From Mastigocoleus sp. MO_188.B34 (lineage in GTDB: Bacteria > Cyanobacteriota > Cyanobacteriia > Cyanobacteriales > Nostocaceae), in NCBI RefSeq assembly GCF_030065675.1, contig NZ_JASJDK010000006.1, forward strand, positions 41,104 through 105,103: a stretch of DNA of 64,000 bases. Direction: 5' to 3'. The notes beneath the pieces are model-generated. The model worked only from the letters and a program-made list of their open reading frames with translations, ran no database searches and was not told the DNA's origin. The position numbers and the translations under genes are program-made. Positions within the stretch are counted from its first letter, which is position 1; each line of letters begins with the position of its first letter. Below are positions 44,864-55,759 of this stretch, in pieces.

Positions 44864-47800
44864 ATGAAAATGATGAGCGCTGCCGATATGTCCCAACTGC
44901 CAGAAAATTTCATTACAGAGCTAGCAGCGAGGAATGGTGTAACAAACACTGAGTTAAGTGCTTTAATGCTGGCATTAAAAGACAATTTAGGTTCTGAAAT
45001 TGCTGACCAATTGGGAATATCCCAGTCAGCGGTACGAAAAAGACTAGGAGAATGCTACCGTAAATTTAATATCGAAGGTAGCAGTAACAAAAAACTGCAT
45101 AACCTTAAACAAAGGCTATTAACTTCATACCAAGAACAAACAAGTCAAGCAGATAAATATTTACTGCGTGAAGACTGGGGTGAAGCTGTTGACGTTGCGG
45201 ATTTTCGGGGTCGAGATGAAGAGCTTGTAGAGTTAGAGCAATGGATTGAGGGTATTGATTCTCCGCGCTGTCGATTGGTGACAATCTTGGGTATTGGAGG
45301 AATAGGTAAAACGGTTTTAGCTGCACGAATTTCCAAAAAAGTACAGGGAAATTTTCAATACTTGATTTGGCGTTCCCTTCGTAATGCTCCATCTTTGGGA
45401 GATATTCTCACTCAGTTATTACGTTTTTTGCCCCAGGATACAGAACTTGATTTGCCAAACGATGATAACACCAAGATACTGCGTCTAATTGACGCCTTGC
45501 AAAAAAATCGTTGTTTGATAATTTTAGATAATGTCGAATCTGTATTGCGTAGTGGAGAAGGTAAAGCCCTCGAGCGAGCAGGAGAGTACCAACCAGGATA
45601 TGAGAAATATGGCTATCTGTTTAAAAAGGTAGCAGAAAGTGCCCACGAAAGTTGTTTGCTATTAACTAGCCGGGAAAAACCCAAAGAAGTAGCAGCACTG
45701 GAAGGGAAAAATCTTCCAGTCAAAGTATCCCAACTGAGGGGATTGGATATGGAAGAGGCAAAAGCTATTCTTCAAGATAAAGGATGTTCTTGTTCTGAAA
45801 GTCAATTAAGTGAGTTACTAAAAAGATACTCTGGTAATCCTTTGGCTTTGAAGATAGTTGCCACTACAATCTATGATTTATTTAGTAATAACGTCACCGA
45901 ATTTCTCAATCAAATTCAGCAACAAACAGCTGTTTATGGAGATATTCGCGCCGTTTTAGATCAGCAATTTAATCGTTTATCAGAATTAGAAAAACAATTG
46001 ATGTACTGGTTAGCAGTTCATCGGGAATACGTTTCTTTAAAGGAACTGCAACAAGATTTAATTCGTTCGGAGCCAGCGATTAGAATATTAGAAGCAGTTG
46101 AATCACTATTGCGGCGATCGCTAATTGAAAAAGAAAAAGGTCGCAGTCGTTTTCGACAGCAATCTGTTGTCATGGAATATGTCACACAAAAGTTGATAGA
46201 GCAAGCCACGGAAGATATCAGCGAAGGGAATTCAACAGAATTTATCAATACCTATCCCTTAATGAAGGCACGCTCCCTCGATTATATTCATAAAACCCAA
46301 GAGCGGCTGATTCTAGAACCAGTCAAACAAAAGCTAAATAACATCTTTGGTGTGGGGGAACTGGAATCTCATTTACGGCGAATGCTCACCAATTTACAAG
46401 AGGAGTCTTTGCGAAAAAAGGGTTATGCTGCAGGTAACTTAATTAATTTACTGCGCCAATTACAAATAGAAAAATCTCCAAAAGATTTAAGTGGGCGCGA
46501 TTTTTCAGATTTAACTATCTGGCAAGCTTATCTGGAAGATGTTAACCTGCAGCGTACCAGCTTTAATAATGCTGATCTTACAGGTTCAGTATTTTCTGAA
46601 ACAATGTCTAGCTTAGTATCAGTTAAATTTAGTCCAAATGGAGAATACTTTGCTACAGGCTTGATTAATGGAGAGGTTCGTTTATGGCGAACTTCAGATA
46701 CTACACAATTACGTATATATAAAGGTCATAATACCTGGGCTTGGGCTTTTGCTTTTAGCCCCGATTGCCAAATCATTGCTACTGGTAGTGCAGATTATAC
46801 GATCAAAATATGGAATGTCCGTACGGGTGAGTGTCTCAGGACACTTCAAGAACATACGAATAAAATTTACTCAGTAGCATTTAGCCCGGATGGTGGAATT
46901 TTGGCAAGTGCTAGCGAAGATCAAACTATTAGATTATGGAATGTTAACACTGGTAAATGTCTGCAAACCCTTCAGGGTCATACCGATTGGGTATGGTCGG
47001 TAACATTTAATCCTAAAAATCCTAATATTCTTGCCAGTGCTAGTTCTGACGGCAGCGTTAAACTTTGGGATGTCAATACAGGAAAGTTCTTCAAAAGTTT
47101 GACAGGACATAGTAGAGATGTTTTGTCTGTTTCTTTTAGTCCATCCGGGCAATCTGTAGCAAGTAGCGGCGAAGACAATACAGTTAAATTATGGAATATC
47201 CATACAGGTGAGTGTCAAATCACACTTGAGGGACACGAAAAACAAGTTTATTCAGTACGATTTAGTCCAGACCTCAACAGCAACATAATTGCTAGTTGCA
47301 GCCAAGATCGGACAATTAAACTGTGGGATATCAAAACTGGCGAATGTTTGTTTAATTTGCTGGGACATGAAAGTCAAGTATGGGCGATCGATTTTAACCC
47401 TGATGGACGCACCCTGCTAAGTTGCAGTGACGATCAAACTATCAGACTTTGGGATGTAGGAACAGGAACATGCTTAAATGTAGTGCAGGGCTATACTCGT
47501 GACGTTTATTCAGTAGCTTTTAGTCCACTTCTGCCAGATAATAAAATCATTCTTGCTAGTGGTCGCGACGATCGCAGTATTGGCTTATGGGATTTAAATA
47601 CCTATGAGTATCATTCTCTTATTGGACATCAAGGACGAATTCGTTCTGTGGCATTTAGTCCAGATGGGCAAATTCTTGCTAGCAGTAGTGCAGACAACAC
47701 TGTAAAGCTTTGGGATATTAGAGATACTGATAACAGTACTTGTATTCAAACCCTTTCAGGACACAGTAACTGGGTATGGAAAGTTATCTTCAGCCCAGAT

Positions 47801-48523
47801 GGAAAAACTGTTGTCAGTTGTGGTGAAGATAACACTATTCGGATCTGGGATATCAATACTGGTCAGTGTCTGAGGATATTAGAAGGACATACTTACTCAG
47901 TATGGGCGATTGCTTTCAGTCCTGATGGACTTATACTCACTAGTGGTAGTGCTGATACTACAATTAAACTGTGGGACATTCATACAGGAGAATGTATCAG
48001 AACTCTAACAGAGCACAAAAATTTTGTTTGGTCAGTAGCATTTAGTCCTGATGGAAAGATTCTCGCAAGTGGTAGCGAAGACAAAACAGTAAAAATTTGG
48101 GATTTTAATAAGGGGAAATGTTTGTATACCCTGGAAGGACACACCAAACAAATTTACTCAGTAAAATTCAGACCTGTTTGTGAGGAATCCTCACAGAGAA
48201 TTGATAACCTTCTTGCTAGTGGTAGTGGTGACATGACTGTGAAGTTATGGGATGCCGATCGCGGGATTTGTCAAGATACACTTAAACACGGGCATACAGC
48301 ACCAATTCGATCGGTCAGCTTTACTGTTGATGGTAATTTACTTGCCAGTGGTAGTGAAGATGAAAATATTCAACTTTGGGATGTGGGAAGTTGTAGCCGA
48401 TTGAAGCAACTAAAGTCTAAGCGCCTTTATGAGGGGATGGAAATTACAGGTATTAGCGGTTTGACAGATGCTGAAAAAGCTTCTCTAAAAGCTTTGGGTG
48501 CAGTAGAAAAAATTGAACAATAG
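44864..48523 (+). CDS. STAND NTPase: HTH-like N-terminus, NB-ARC-type ATPase, 14 WD40 repeats
   Basis: 1219 residues. Residues 28-75 look like a LuxR/sigma-type helix-turn-helix (GSEIADQLGISQSAVRKRLG, 43-62). The NTPase starts with FRGRDEELVELEQW (114-127), Walker A LGIGGIGKT (142-150) and Walker B CLIILDNVE (about 213-221). A pentapeptide-like linker (DLSGRDFSDLTIWQAYL) leads to 14 WD40 units (about 580-1170), probably two seven-bladed propellers; unit cores such as LASGSEDKTVKIWD are very alike. The C-terminal tail ([27 protein letters not shown]) recurs in the second STAND protein. The family acts as ligand-triggered switches in signalling or defence. ATG 44864 follows GTGGAG; TTG 44849 is unlikely. 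Confidence 0.9.
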   Translation: MKMMSAADMSQLPENFITELAARNGVTNTELSALMLALKDNLGSEIADQLGISQSAVRKRLGECYRKFNIEGSSNKKLHNLKQRLLTSYQEQTSQADKYLLREDWGEAVDVADFRGRDEELVELEQWIEGIDSPRCRLVTILGIGGIGKTVLAARISKKVQGNFQYLIWRSLRNAPSLGDILTQLLRFLPQDTELDLPNDDNTKILRLIDALQKNRCLIILDNVESVLRSGEGKALERAGEYQPGYEKYGYLFKKVAESAHESCLLLTSREKPKEVAALEGKNLPVKVSQLRGLDMEEAKAILQDKGCSCSESQLSELLKRYSGNPLALKIVATTIYDLFSNNVTEFLNQIQQQTAVYGDIRAVLDQQFNRLSELEKQLMYWLAVHREYVSLKELQQDLIRSEPAIRILEAVESLLRRSLIEKEKGRSRFRQQSVVMEYVTQKLIEQATEDISEGNSTEFINTYPLMKARSLDYIHKTQERLILEPVKQKLNNIFGVGELESHLRRMLTNLQEESLRKKGYAAGNLINLLRQLQIEKSPKDLSGRDFSDLTIWQAYLEDVNLQRTSFNNADLTGSVFSETMSSLVSVKFSPNGEYFATGLINGEVRLWRTSDTTQLRIYKGHNTWAWAFAFSPDCQIIATGSADYTIKIWNVRTGECLRTLQEHTNKIYSVAFSPDGGILASASEDQTIRLWNVNTGKCLQTLQGHTDWVWSVTFNPKNPNILASASSDGSVKLWDVNTGKFFKSLTGHSRDVLSVSFSPSGQSVASSGEDNTVKLWNIHTGECQITLEGHEKQVYSVRFSPDLNSNIIASCSQDRTIKLWDIKTGECLFNLLGHESQVWAIDFNPDGRTLLSCSDDQTIRLWDVGTGTCLNVVQGYTRDVYSVAFSPLLPDNKIILASGRDDRSIGLWDLNTYEYHSLIGHQGRIRSVAFSPDGQILASSSADNTVKLWDIRDTDNSTCIQTLSGHSNWVWKVIFSPDGKTVVSCGEDNTIRIWDINTGQCLRILEGHTYSVWAIAFSPDGLILTSGSADTTIKLWDIHTGECIRTLTEHKNFVWSVAFSPDGKILASGSEDKTVKIWDFNKGKCLYTLEGHTKQIYSVKFRPVCEESSQRIDNLLASGSGDMTVKLWDADRGICQDTLKHGHTAPIRSVSFTVDGNLLASGSEDENIQLWDVGSCSRLKQLKSKRLYEGMEITGISGLTDAEKASLKALGAVEKIEQ

Positions 48524-48572
48524 TCCAGAACAATAGTCCATTCCACACAATAGTAAATTCGGGTTAAAACTG

Positions 48573-49079
48573 TTAACTGGTGACTGGTGACTGTTCAGTT
48601 AAAGTTTTTGAATTTTTTTCTTCTAATTCGTGAACTTCTTTTTGCAAGAAAAAATTGAGGAAAGTTCTTATTCCTGAGATTGCTGCAAGTTTTCCCAATG
48701 CATCCCAACTAGGTGATATAGCAGTTGCTGCAATATCTGCTGCTAACAGAAACTCTAAAGACACAGCTAAAGACATTCCTAATTTGAGACGGAGTGATAA
48801 TAAAGCTTTTTGACGATCAGTATGTTTGAGAAGTGATGGTATCTTCTGGATACTTCTTAAAATTCCCCAAGCAAGAATCAACAGAGCAATACATTCAATA
48901 CCGATTTTGAGCAAAAATGCCGTCTGCAGTAAAATACCTTCAGCAAAATTATTAAAATTTTCAATATTTCCTGAATGAGTGTTTTTCGTCGCAGTAGCAA
49001 TAGTATACCAAGATTTTTCTAAGGCTAGTCTCTGAATCGGATTAATCCCAAAAGAAAACACAGAAACAACTATCGACAT
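48573..49079 (-). CDS. DUF1622 membrane protein
   Basis: 168 residues with three hydrophobic segments (about 46-74, 100-118, 128-145). The DUF1622 pattern is clear: RLKLGMSLAVSLEFLLAADI, AISPSWDALGKLAAISGIRT and LNFFLQKEVHELEEK. The family consists of inner-membrane proteins of unknown function. It converges on the first STAND gene with 49 bp between stops; its 3' end runs into an ACTGGTG heptamer stutter at 48570-48590. Confidence 0.85.
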   Translation of the reverse strand: MSIVVSVFSFGINPIQRLALEKSWYTIATATKNTHSGNIENFNNFAEGILLQTAFLLKIGIECIALLILAWGILRSIQKIPSLLKHTDRQKALLSLRLKLGMSLAVSLEFLLAADIAATAISPSWDALGKLAAISGIRTFLNFFLQKEVHELEEKNSKTLTEQSPVTS

Positions 49080-49135
49080 GACTATAACTTTAATGGTTCA
49101 TAATAAATGCAGCTGATTTTACCTTGTTCGAGTTG

Positions 49136-49319
49136 TTACGCTAATATTTTTTGATTTTGCATATATTCTCCGCTTTGTTGAATCAATTTTGCAACTAAAG
49201 CAGTCAGTCATCCAGTTTGATGATTTGCACCAATTCCAGCCCCATTATCGCCGTGGAAATACTCATAAAAAAGAATTAGATCTTGCCAGTGGGGGTCATT
49301 TTGAAACTTTATTTATATT
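49136..49319 (-). pseudogene. C-terminal relic of an MGH1/GH63-like glucosidase
   Basis: The minus strand reads [33 protein letters not shown], a TGA at 49208-49210, then LTALVAKLIQQSGEYM and a TAA at 49136. The YEYFHGD.GAGIGA.HQTGW block is the typical end of bacterial mannosylglycerate hydrolase/glucosidase proteins; the Trp of HQTGW is replaced by the stop. Upstream the homology stops abruptly, so only about 60 codons of a large gene remain. Confidence 0.75.
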
Positions 49320-49424
49320 TTCAGTCGGAATTATAAGTTTCCATCTGATTTTGATTTTTGACTGGAATCAAGCTCGAATCAGTAGTTAATATTTATTTAT
49401 TATCCATTCTTCATTAAAAAACAC

Positions 49425-49526
49425 ATGAACATCACTGGTGTTAAGGGCTTAACAGAAGTTGAAAAAAGTTCGCTCAAAGCATTAGGCGCAGTGGATAACA
49501 ATCAAAATGAAAATAATCTTAAGTAA
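49425..49526 (+). pseudogene. Orphan C-terminal tail of a WD40 STAND protein
   Basis: The frame [33 protein letters not shown] is nearly the same as the last 25-30 residues of the two STAND proteins on either side ([20 protein letters not shown] in the second). It begins at an ATG that is only a Met inside the original protein. It is the remnant of a third STAND-WD40 gene, deleted by recombination, and lies 96 bp before the intact second gene. Confidence 0.85.
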
Positions 49527-49621
49527 ATTGACTGATATTAGTTACATAAATAGCTGTATATTATTCCAATAAATAGCTACTATAAGGAAAGGACTCAAAT
49601 CATCCCTTCCCAACCAGTATA

Positions 49622-52600
49622 ATGCTTGAAATCCTTATAGATGCTATAACTGGTCTTGCCAAGGACGAACTCAAACGTAACGAAAGGGTTATTAAACTAC
49701 TAAAACAATTTAATCTTGACCCCGACCATCCACCAGCAGAATTTACAGGTGTTTATAATTACGCATTGGTAGAGTATGGGATAGGAAAACCACGGGCGAT
49801 TTTACAACTTTTCCGTCAAGAAGAAGTGCAAAAAGCGTTTCGTCAAGCTTTTGATGCTGATAATCCTTCCATTGTAATTGCACAAATCGAGCAAGTTCTG
49901 GAACCGGATGAATGGAATATTTTACAAGAGGCGATCGCAGAAGAGGACATTGATGTCATTATTGAATTAGCAGAGTTTAGCGCTGTTTTTATCAAGGTTG
50001 TTGAATTAACTCGCACCCCTGCAGAAGTAAGACGGGACTGTAATATAACAGAGCTACAACAAGAACTAAAAGTAATCAAACAACAGTTACATCAATTAAG
50101 AAGTCTGGAAGAAATTCAAACAGAACTTGCAAAATTAACTAGTCAATCATCACGTTTATTAGTATCATCAAACCAAAATCCCCGTAGAGACGTAGCATGC
50201 TACGTCTCTACAGATGACCTAACGTCAACGCAACCCCAATGCAAAGCTGCGCATCTAGCCGAACAACTACGGGGATGGTTCAAAACTCTTGGTTATGGTT
50301 TTGAGAAGTATGAAGTTTGGGAAACCGGTTATTTTGAATTAATCATTAAAATTCAGGGTAGGCGACGCTTTGACCGAATCTTGGTGCGGGGAATAGATGG
50401 AGAAGCAAAAATTAGTGATTTGGTGGCTTTGCGTCAGTCTGTAGAAACTCAAAAAACTGATGAGGGTTGGTTAATTGCTGCACGTCGTATCAGTCGCTTA
50501 GCACGAGATGAAGTAAATAAAGGAGAAAACGAAGATTTATTTTGCTATACCCTCGATGAACTAATCGATGAAACCGCAGACTTCACCAACTATATAAATT
50601 GGTTGTCAAATGAGGTGAAGAAACGCAAAATCGATCAATTGTATGTTCCCCTTGCTTGTACAAAGGAAGAATTCGACCCGGTAACGAAACAAAGGATGGG
50701 GGTAAATCGTTATGATGAGCAAGATGGTTGGATCGATGGTTATATCGATTTGTGGTTAGACGATCCGGCTAAAGAACATCTTTCTGTTTTAGGAGAATTT
50801 GGTACCGGGAAAACTTGGGTGGCGTTTCATTATGCTTGGACTGCTTTACAAAAATATCAGGAAGCGAAACAAAAAGGTTTAACCCGTCCCCGTTTACCCT
50901 TGGTTATTTTATTACGGGACTACGCCAAAGCCTTGGATGTAGAAAACGTGATGGCAGGGTTTTTCTTTTCCCAACATGAAATCAGCTTAAATATTTCCGT
51001 CTTTGAACAACTCAACCGCATGGGGAAACTGTTGCTTATATTTGACGGTTTTGATGAGATGGCGGCGCGGGTTGATAGACAACAAATGATTAATAACTTC
51101 TGGGAACTTGCAAAGGTAGTAGTTCCCGGTGCAAAAGTTATACTTACCTGTCGCACGGAACATTTCCCTGAAGCCAAGGAAGGACGGAGTTTATTAAACG
51201 CTGAATTACGCGCCTCAGTTGCAAATTTAACTGCTGAGTCCCCGCAATTTGAAGTATTGGAATTAGAAAAATTCAACGACGAACAAATCCGTCAGGTATT
51301 TTCTAATGTGGCGAATAGCGACACCGTTGACAAGGTGATGAATAATCCCCAACTTCTAGATCTAGCACGTCGTCCGGTGATGAGTGACTTAATTTTAGAA
51401 GCATTACCAGATATTGAAGCGGGTAAACCTGTGGATATGTCGCGGGTTTATTTGTACGCGGTGCGACGGAAGATGGAACGGGATATTAAGTCGGAACGCA
51501 CGTTTACATCATTAGCAGATAAGATGTATTTCCTGTGCGAAATCGCTTGGGAAATGCTTTCCACCGACAAAATGAGTCTGAATTATAAGTTGTTTCCCGA
51601 TCGCATTCGGCGCTTATTTGGTTCTATCGTGCAAGAACAAAACAATTTGGATCACTGGCATTACGATATGATGGGGCAAACAATGCTGATTCGTAATGCA
51701 AATGGTGACTATACTCCGGCACATCGTTCGTTGTTAGAGTTTTTTGTAGCGTATAAGTTTGCTGCGGAGTTGGGAGTTTTGGCACAAGATTTTCTCGAAG
51801 TAGTGCAGCCATATGAGTTATGTATAGATAAAAATGCAGCGCCACAGGAATATACTTGGTCTGAATATTGTCAGTTACAGGTAGAAAAGCGGAAGAAAAA
51901 TCATTTAATAGCACCTTTGCAGGGTTTTAAAAGTGAGCCGTTAGAAAAATTGCGGGAGACAGTTGGTAAAGCACGATTAGCGAAAGCAGTTTTGGATTTG
52001 TTGGTGGGGATGATTGATCGGGGGAGTTGTTGTGAAAGGTTGTTGCAGGTTATTGAAAGTACGAAGGGTAAGAGTGAGGCGGAGGTTGGTTATGTTGGTG
52101 GAAATTTCGTGACTCTGGCAGTTAAAGTTAATGAAGGTGCTTTGGAGGGGAGAGATTTTTCAGGCACTGTGGTTAAGGGGGGAGATTTTAGTAACGCAAG
52201 TTTACGAAGCGTCAATTTTTCACAAGCAAATCTAAGTGGTTCCAATTTTAATAAAGTTCTGGGTCGTGTGTTGTCAGTAGCATTTAACCCAGATGGAAAT
52301 TTGTTTGCGACAGGAGAGGTTAGCGGAGATATTCATATATGGGAACTTTCTAATCAACAACAAATTGTGTTTTGTAGCGGTCATAAAGATTGGGTTAGAA
52401 CCCTTACCTTTAGTAAGGATGGAATAAATTTAGTTTCTGGTGGTGATGACGGACTCATCAAAATATGGGATGTCCATACTGGAAAATGTCTTAAAACACT
52501 GCAAGGTCATATTGCTCAGCGGGTTTATTCAGTAGAGATATCTCAAGATAATACGAGAATTATCAGTGGAAGTAACGATAATACGATAAAAATATGGGAT

Positions 52601-54124
52601 ATCAGTAATGGGGAATGCTTGAAAACTTTAGAAGAACATACCAAGACAGTTACCTCAATTGCTATTTGTTCTGATGGAAAGAAGTTCATAAGTGCAAGTG
52701 ATGATAAAACACTAAAGCTCTGGAATATCAATACTGGGAAATGCTTACAAACTTTATATGGGCATACCGATCATATATGGAAAGTAGATATTAGTTCCGA
52801 TAGTAAAATAATCGCTAGTTGCAGTCGCGATCAAAAAATTAAGTTATGGAATATAGATACAGGTGAATGCTTTCAAACGCTTCACGATCATACTGGTGGC
52901 GTACATTCATTAACTATTAGTCCTGATTGTAAAACTATAGCGAGCAGTAGTAGGGATAAAACAATCAAGCTATGGCATGTCGATTCAGGTAAGTGTTTTC
53001 ATACATTACAAGAACACACAAGCGCTATGAATTCATTGTCTATTAGCCCTGATAGCAATACCTTAATTAGTGCGAGTCATAACCAAAATATCAAATTATG
53101 GGACATCAATACTAAAGAATGTTTAAAGGTTTTACAAGGTCATATCAGTCCAGTATATTCAGTCGCAATTAGTCCTAACGGTGAAACTTTAATTAGCTGT
53201 GGTGATGACCAAAAAGTGAAAATATGGAATGTTCATACAGGGGAATGTTTAAAAATATTACAATCCCACAGTGATGTAGTTTGGTCAGTAGCTATTACTC
53301 CTGACGGGAAAAAAATTATTAGCGGAAGTGCAGACAACACAGTAAAGTTTTGGGATGTAAAAAATGGAAAGTGCATCAAAACTTTTCTTGGACATGAGAG
53401 TAAAGTTTATTCAGTTGCTGTAAGCCCTGATGGTAAGAGTATTGCTAGTGGTAGCGATGACCAAACAGTAAAGATTTGGAATATTGAAACTGGAAAATGC
53501 GAGAAAACTTTTTATGGACATACTGATAAGATATGGTCAGTAAATTTTAGCCGCGATAGTAGAATTATTGCTAGTGGTGGTCGCGATAGAAAAGTAAATT
53601 TATACGATATTCATACGGGAGAATATCTTGTAACTTTTGACGATTTTAGTGAAAGTGTTAATTTTGTATTATTTAGTCATGATGGTAGAACTTTAGTAAC
53701 TGCTAGTAATGAGCAATTGCTAAGGTTGTGGGATATTCCTAGTAAAAAATTTATTAGAGATTTTCAAGGACATAATAGTAAATTAACTTCTGCTGCTCTT
53801 AGTTCTGACAGTAAAATTTTAGCTAGCGCAGGTAGTGACGCAATTATCAAGATATGGGATACTTTTACGGGCAAATGTATACAAACTTTAGCAGGTCATA
53901 CTAATACAGTATGGTCAATAGCGATCGCTAGAGATTATTCTATGTTGGTTAGCGGTAGCTTAGATGAAACAATCAAAATTTGGGATGTTAAAACAGGTAA
54001 ATGTCTCAAAACTTTCAAAAGCGATCGCCCTTATGAAAACATGAATATTACAGGTGTTAAAGGTTTAATAGATGCCGAAATTTCCACACTCAAAGCATTA
54101 GGCGCGGTAGAAGAGAAGTCTTGA
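49622..54124 (+). CDS. STAND NTPase: nuclease-like region, NACHT ATPase, 14 WD40 repeats
   Basis: 1500 residues. Residues 1-150 are an uncharacterised helical domain ([25 protein letters not shown]); 215-300 contain [34 protein letters not shown] and [10 protein letters not shown], a pattern like restriction-endonuclease-type folds (inference). NACHT follows with Walker A GEFGTGKT (about 391-398) and LLIFDGFDE (about 474-482). A pentapeptide linker ([19 protein letters not shown]) leads to 14 WD40 units (880-1470), then the tail [16 protein letters not shown] shared with the first STAND protein. Between 50184 and 50211 a 28-bp palindrome interrupts a linker in frame (protein [10 protein letters not shown]). 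The likely role is an NTP-driven sensor of invading elements or stress. ATG 49622 is the natural start. Confidence 0.88.
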   Translation: MLEILIDAITGLAKDELKRNERVIKLLKQFNLDPDHPPAEFTGVYNYALVEYGIGKPRAILQLFRQEEVQKAFRQAFDADNPSIVIAQIEQVLEPDEWNILQEAIAEEDIDVIIELAEFSAVFIKVVELTRTPAEVRRDCNITELQQELKVIKQQLHQLRSLEEIQTELAKLTSQSSRLLVSSNQNPRRDVACYVSTDDLTSTQPQCKAAHLAEQLRGWFKTLGYGFEKYEVWETGYFELIIKIQGRRRFDRILVRGIDGEAKISDLVALRQSVETQKTDEGWLIAARRISRLARDEVNKGENEDLFCYTLDELIDETADFTNYINWLSNEVKKRKIDQLYVPLACTKEEFDPVTKQRMGVNRYDEQDGWIDGYIDLWLDDPAKEHLSVLGEFGTGKTWVAFHYAWTALQKYQEAKQKGLTRPRLPLVILLRDYAKALDVENVMAGFFFSQHEISLNISVFEQLNRMGKLLLIFDGFDEMAARVDRQQMINNFWELAKVVVPGAKVILTCRTEHFPEAKEGRSLLNAELRASVANLTAESPQFEVLELEKFNDEQIRQVFSNVANSDTVDKVMNNPQLLDLARRPVMSDLILEALPDIEAGKPVDMSRVYLYAVRRKMERDIKSERTFTSLADKMYFLCEIAWEMLSTDKMSLNYKLFPDRIRRLFGSIVQEQNNLDHWHYDMMGQTMLIRNANGDYTPAHRSLLEFFVAYKFAAELGVLAQDFLEVVQPYELCIDKNAAPQEYTWSEYCQLQVEKRKKNHLIAPLQGFKSEPLEKLRETVGKARLAKAVLDLLVGMIDRGSCCERLLQVIESTKGKSEAEVGYVGGNFVTLAVKVNEGALEGRDFSGTVVKGGDFSNASLRSVNFSQANLSGSNFNKVLGRVLSVAFNPDGNLFATGEVSGDIHIWELSNQQQIVFCSGHKDWVRTLTFSKDGINLVSGGDDGLIKIWDVHTGKCLKTLQGHIAQRVYSVEISQDNTRIISGSNDNTIKIWDISNGECLKTLEEHTKTVTSIAICSDGKKFISASDDKTLKLWNINTGKCLQTLYGHTDHIWKVDISSDSKIIASCSRDQKIKLWNIDTGECFQTLHDHTGGVHSLTISPDCKTIASSSRDKTIKLWHVDSGKCFHTLQEHTSAMNSLSISPDSNTLISASHNQNIKLWDINTKECLKVLQGHISPVYSVAISPNGETLISCGDDQKVKIWNVHTGECLKILQSHSDVVWSVAITPDGKKIISGSADNTVKFWDVKNGKCIKTFLGHESKVYSVAVSPDGKSIASGSDDQTVKIWNIETGKCEKTFYGHTDKIWSVNFSRDSRIIASGGRDRKVNLYDIHTGEYLVTFDDFSESVNFVLFSHDGRTLVTASNEQLLRLWDIPSKKFIRDFQGHNSKLTSAALSSDSKILASAGSDAIIKIWDTFTGKCIQTLAGHTNTVWSIAIARDYSMLVSGSLDETIKIWDVKTGKCLKTFKSDRPYENMNITGVKGLIDAEISTLKALGAVEEKS
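50184..50211. repeat. 28-bp perfect palindrome inserted inside a STAND coding region
   Basis: Arms GTAGAGACGTAGCA and TGCTACGTCTCTAC are exact complements. It belongs to the GTAGAGACG...CGTCTCTAC family with further copies at 54318, 55681 and 56667. Here it sits in frame within a low-complexity linker between helical domain and nuclease-like region, so the protein tolerates it. Confidence 0.9.
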
Positions 54125-54317
54125 CTTGCTTTGGACACGAAAAAATCAATTTTATCAAACTTGTTGCACAACACCCCGATGAGGAATTTCAAAGGACACC
54201 GCTGTAGTGATTTTTACAGAGTTGTTTTTTACAGTTAATTGCTCGGATTCAGATTTTGGTAGTAGTCTAAAATCCAATACAGTTCAGTTAGGACTTTTTT
54301 TTAAAACAATTAACCCT
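54125..54317. other. Gap after the second STAND gene
   Basis: The first 110 bp contain a minor open stretch (LVAQHPDEEFQRTPL) that might be a decayed fragment. Otherwise there is no gene up to the OYE gene end at 54563; the main structure is the palindrome at 54318-54371. Confidence 0.35.
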
Positions 54318-54371
54318 GTAGAGACGCGACAGAGCCTGCGGCGTCGGCGTTAGCCTCTGTCGCGTCTCTAC
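54318..54371. repeat. GTAGAGACG-family inverted repeat, 17-bp arms
   Basis: GTAGAGACGCGACAGAG (54318-54334) and CTCTGTCGCGTCTCTAC (54355-54371) are exact complements around a 20-nt GC-rich loop. It lies between the STAND gene and the OYE gene, which converge, so it may double as a terminator. Confidence 0.85.
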
Positions 54372-54562
54372 GAAGAAATTTAGGCTTATCTGAACCGTAT
54401 TGGTCTAAAATTGGTACACCAACCTTTAGGAGAGATATCGCAACTGACATAACAACGCTGCACTGAAACGAGGAATAACTAATCTTTAAATCAATCTTTA
54501 AATCGATTGAAATCAAAGGAGTAAATAATGGGAAATAGTAATTACCCATTACCAATTACCCA

Positions 54563-55660
54563 TTACGAATCAAGGAAAGGATAATCAATATATCCATTCT
54601 CTGCATCTTTATCACCTCGTCCATAAAATGTTTTAGGAGTTGGTTCGTTCAATTCTGCACCTAATTCAAAACGTCGTGGTAGGTCGGGGTTTGCCAGAAA
54701 TAATTTACCATAGGAAACTAACTCTGCTGCTTCATCTGCAAGCACTTGATTTCCTGTTTCCTTTGTATAACCACCATTAGTAATAATTTTTCCTTTATAG
54801 ACAGATCGAAATACTGGAAGTACAGGATTAATTACATCGCGATTAGCTAAGTCTATTTGATTGGGTTCCATTAAATGGATATAAGCCAAATTAAAATTAT
54901 TTAAAGCATTAATTACATAACTGAAAGTAGCTTTTGGATCGGAATCATACATCCCATAAAAAGTATTACTAGGAGAAAGTTTAATCCCAACGCGATCTCC
55001 ACCCCAAACTTCGGTAACAGCTTCAACTACTTCTAATAAAAAGCGAGCGCGATTTTCAATTGAACCACCATATCTATCTGTGCGTTGGTTAGAACCATCT
55101 TGGAGAAACTGATCGATTAGATAACCGAATGCTCCATGTAATTCAATCCCATCAAAACCCGCTGTCATCGCATTTTTCGCACCTTGGCGAAACTGTTCGA
55201 CAATTGGAGGGATCTCTTCAGTTTCTAAAGCGCGTGGTACTTCTATATCTACTTTACCTATAGGGGTATGAAGTTGACCCTGAGGAGCAAGTGTGCTAGG
55301 AGCAACAGGTAATTCACCATTAAGTAAGGAAGGATGAGCAACTCTACCACTATGCCATAGTTGCAAAAATATTTTTCCACCGCGTTCGTGGACAGCTTGG
55401 GTTACTAGTCTCCACCCTTCAATTTGTTCGGGAGAGTAAATTCCAGGACAATTCATGTAACCATTACTCAAGGGGGAAACCATTGTACACTCAGTCACAA
55501 TCAGCCCTGCTGATGCTCTCTGAGCGTAATAAGTCCCCATTAATTCTGTAGGAATGCTTCCATTGGCTCGCAAGCGAGTCATGGGTGCCATTACCATACG
55601 ATTTGATAAAGTATAAGAACCTAAATTAACGCGAGAAAAGAGATTATTTTTCAAAGTCAT
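54563..55660 (-). CDS. Old-yellow-enzyme family alkene reductase
   Basis: 365 residues, an FMN-dependent TIM barrel that reduces activated C=C bonds with NAD(P)H. The N-terminus LFSRVNLGSYTLSNRMVMAP with PMTRLRA, the middle QLWHSGRVAHP, then ELHGAFGYLIDQFLQDGSNQ and RTDRYGGSIENRARFLLEVV are standard. In most members the substrate-holding pair is HxxN or HxxH (HGANGYL); here it reads HGAFGYL, so the second ligand is Phe, which could change substrate range. The start is the ATG at 55660 (MTLKNNLFS); a TTG at 55672 would add four residues. The pirin gene is about 100 bp upstream on the same strand, with a palindrome between them, and a LysR gene diverges beyond. Confidence 0.92.
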   Translation of the reverse strand: MTLKNNLFSRVNLGSYTLSNRMVMAPMTRLRANGSIPTELMGTYYAQRASAGLIVTECTMVSPLSNGYMNCPGIYSPEQIEGWRLVTQAVHERGGKIFLQLWHSGRVAHPSLLNGELPVAPSTLAPQGQLHTPIGKVDIEVPRALETEEIPPIVEQFRQGAKNAMTAGFDGIELHGAFGYLIDQFLQDGSNQRTDRYGGSIENRARFLLEVVEAVTEVWGGDRVGIKLSPSNTFYGMYDSDPKATFSYVINALNNFNLAYIHLMEPNQIDLANRDVINPVLPVFRSVYKGKIITNGGYTKETGNQVLADEAAELVSYGKLFLANPDLPRRFELGAELNEPTPKTFYGRGDKDAENGYIDYPFLDS

Positions 55661-55680
55661 AAAACAATCCAATATATTTT

Positions 55681-55720
55681 GCAGAGACGCAATATATCAG
55701 ATTGCATATTACGTCTCTAC
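55681..55720. repeat. GTAGAGACG-family inverted repeat (imperfect)
   Basis: GCAGAGACGCAATAT pairs with ATATTACGTCTCTAC with two G-T/C-A type mismatches, between the OYE and pirin genes. Possible effect on readthrough between the two genes. Confidence 0.75.
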
Positions 55721-55759
55721 ATTTTTCAATCTTCAACTGTCAAACAACAGCCAACTAAC

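Noticed and set aside
49189..49389. 66-codon plus-strand frame with a hydrophobic end
   Set aside because: It overlaps the glucosidase relic on the other strand, and no ribosome site or homology is seen.
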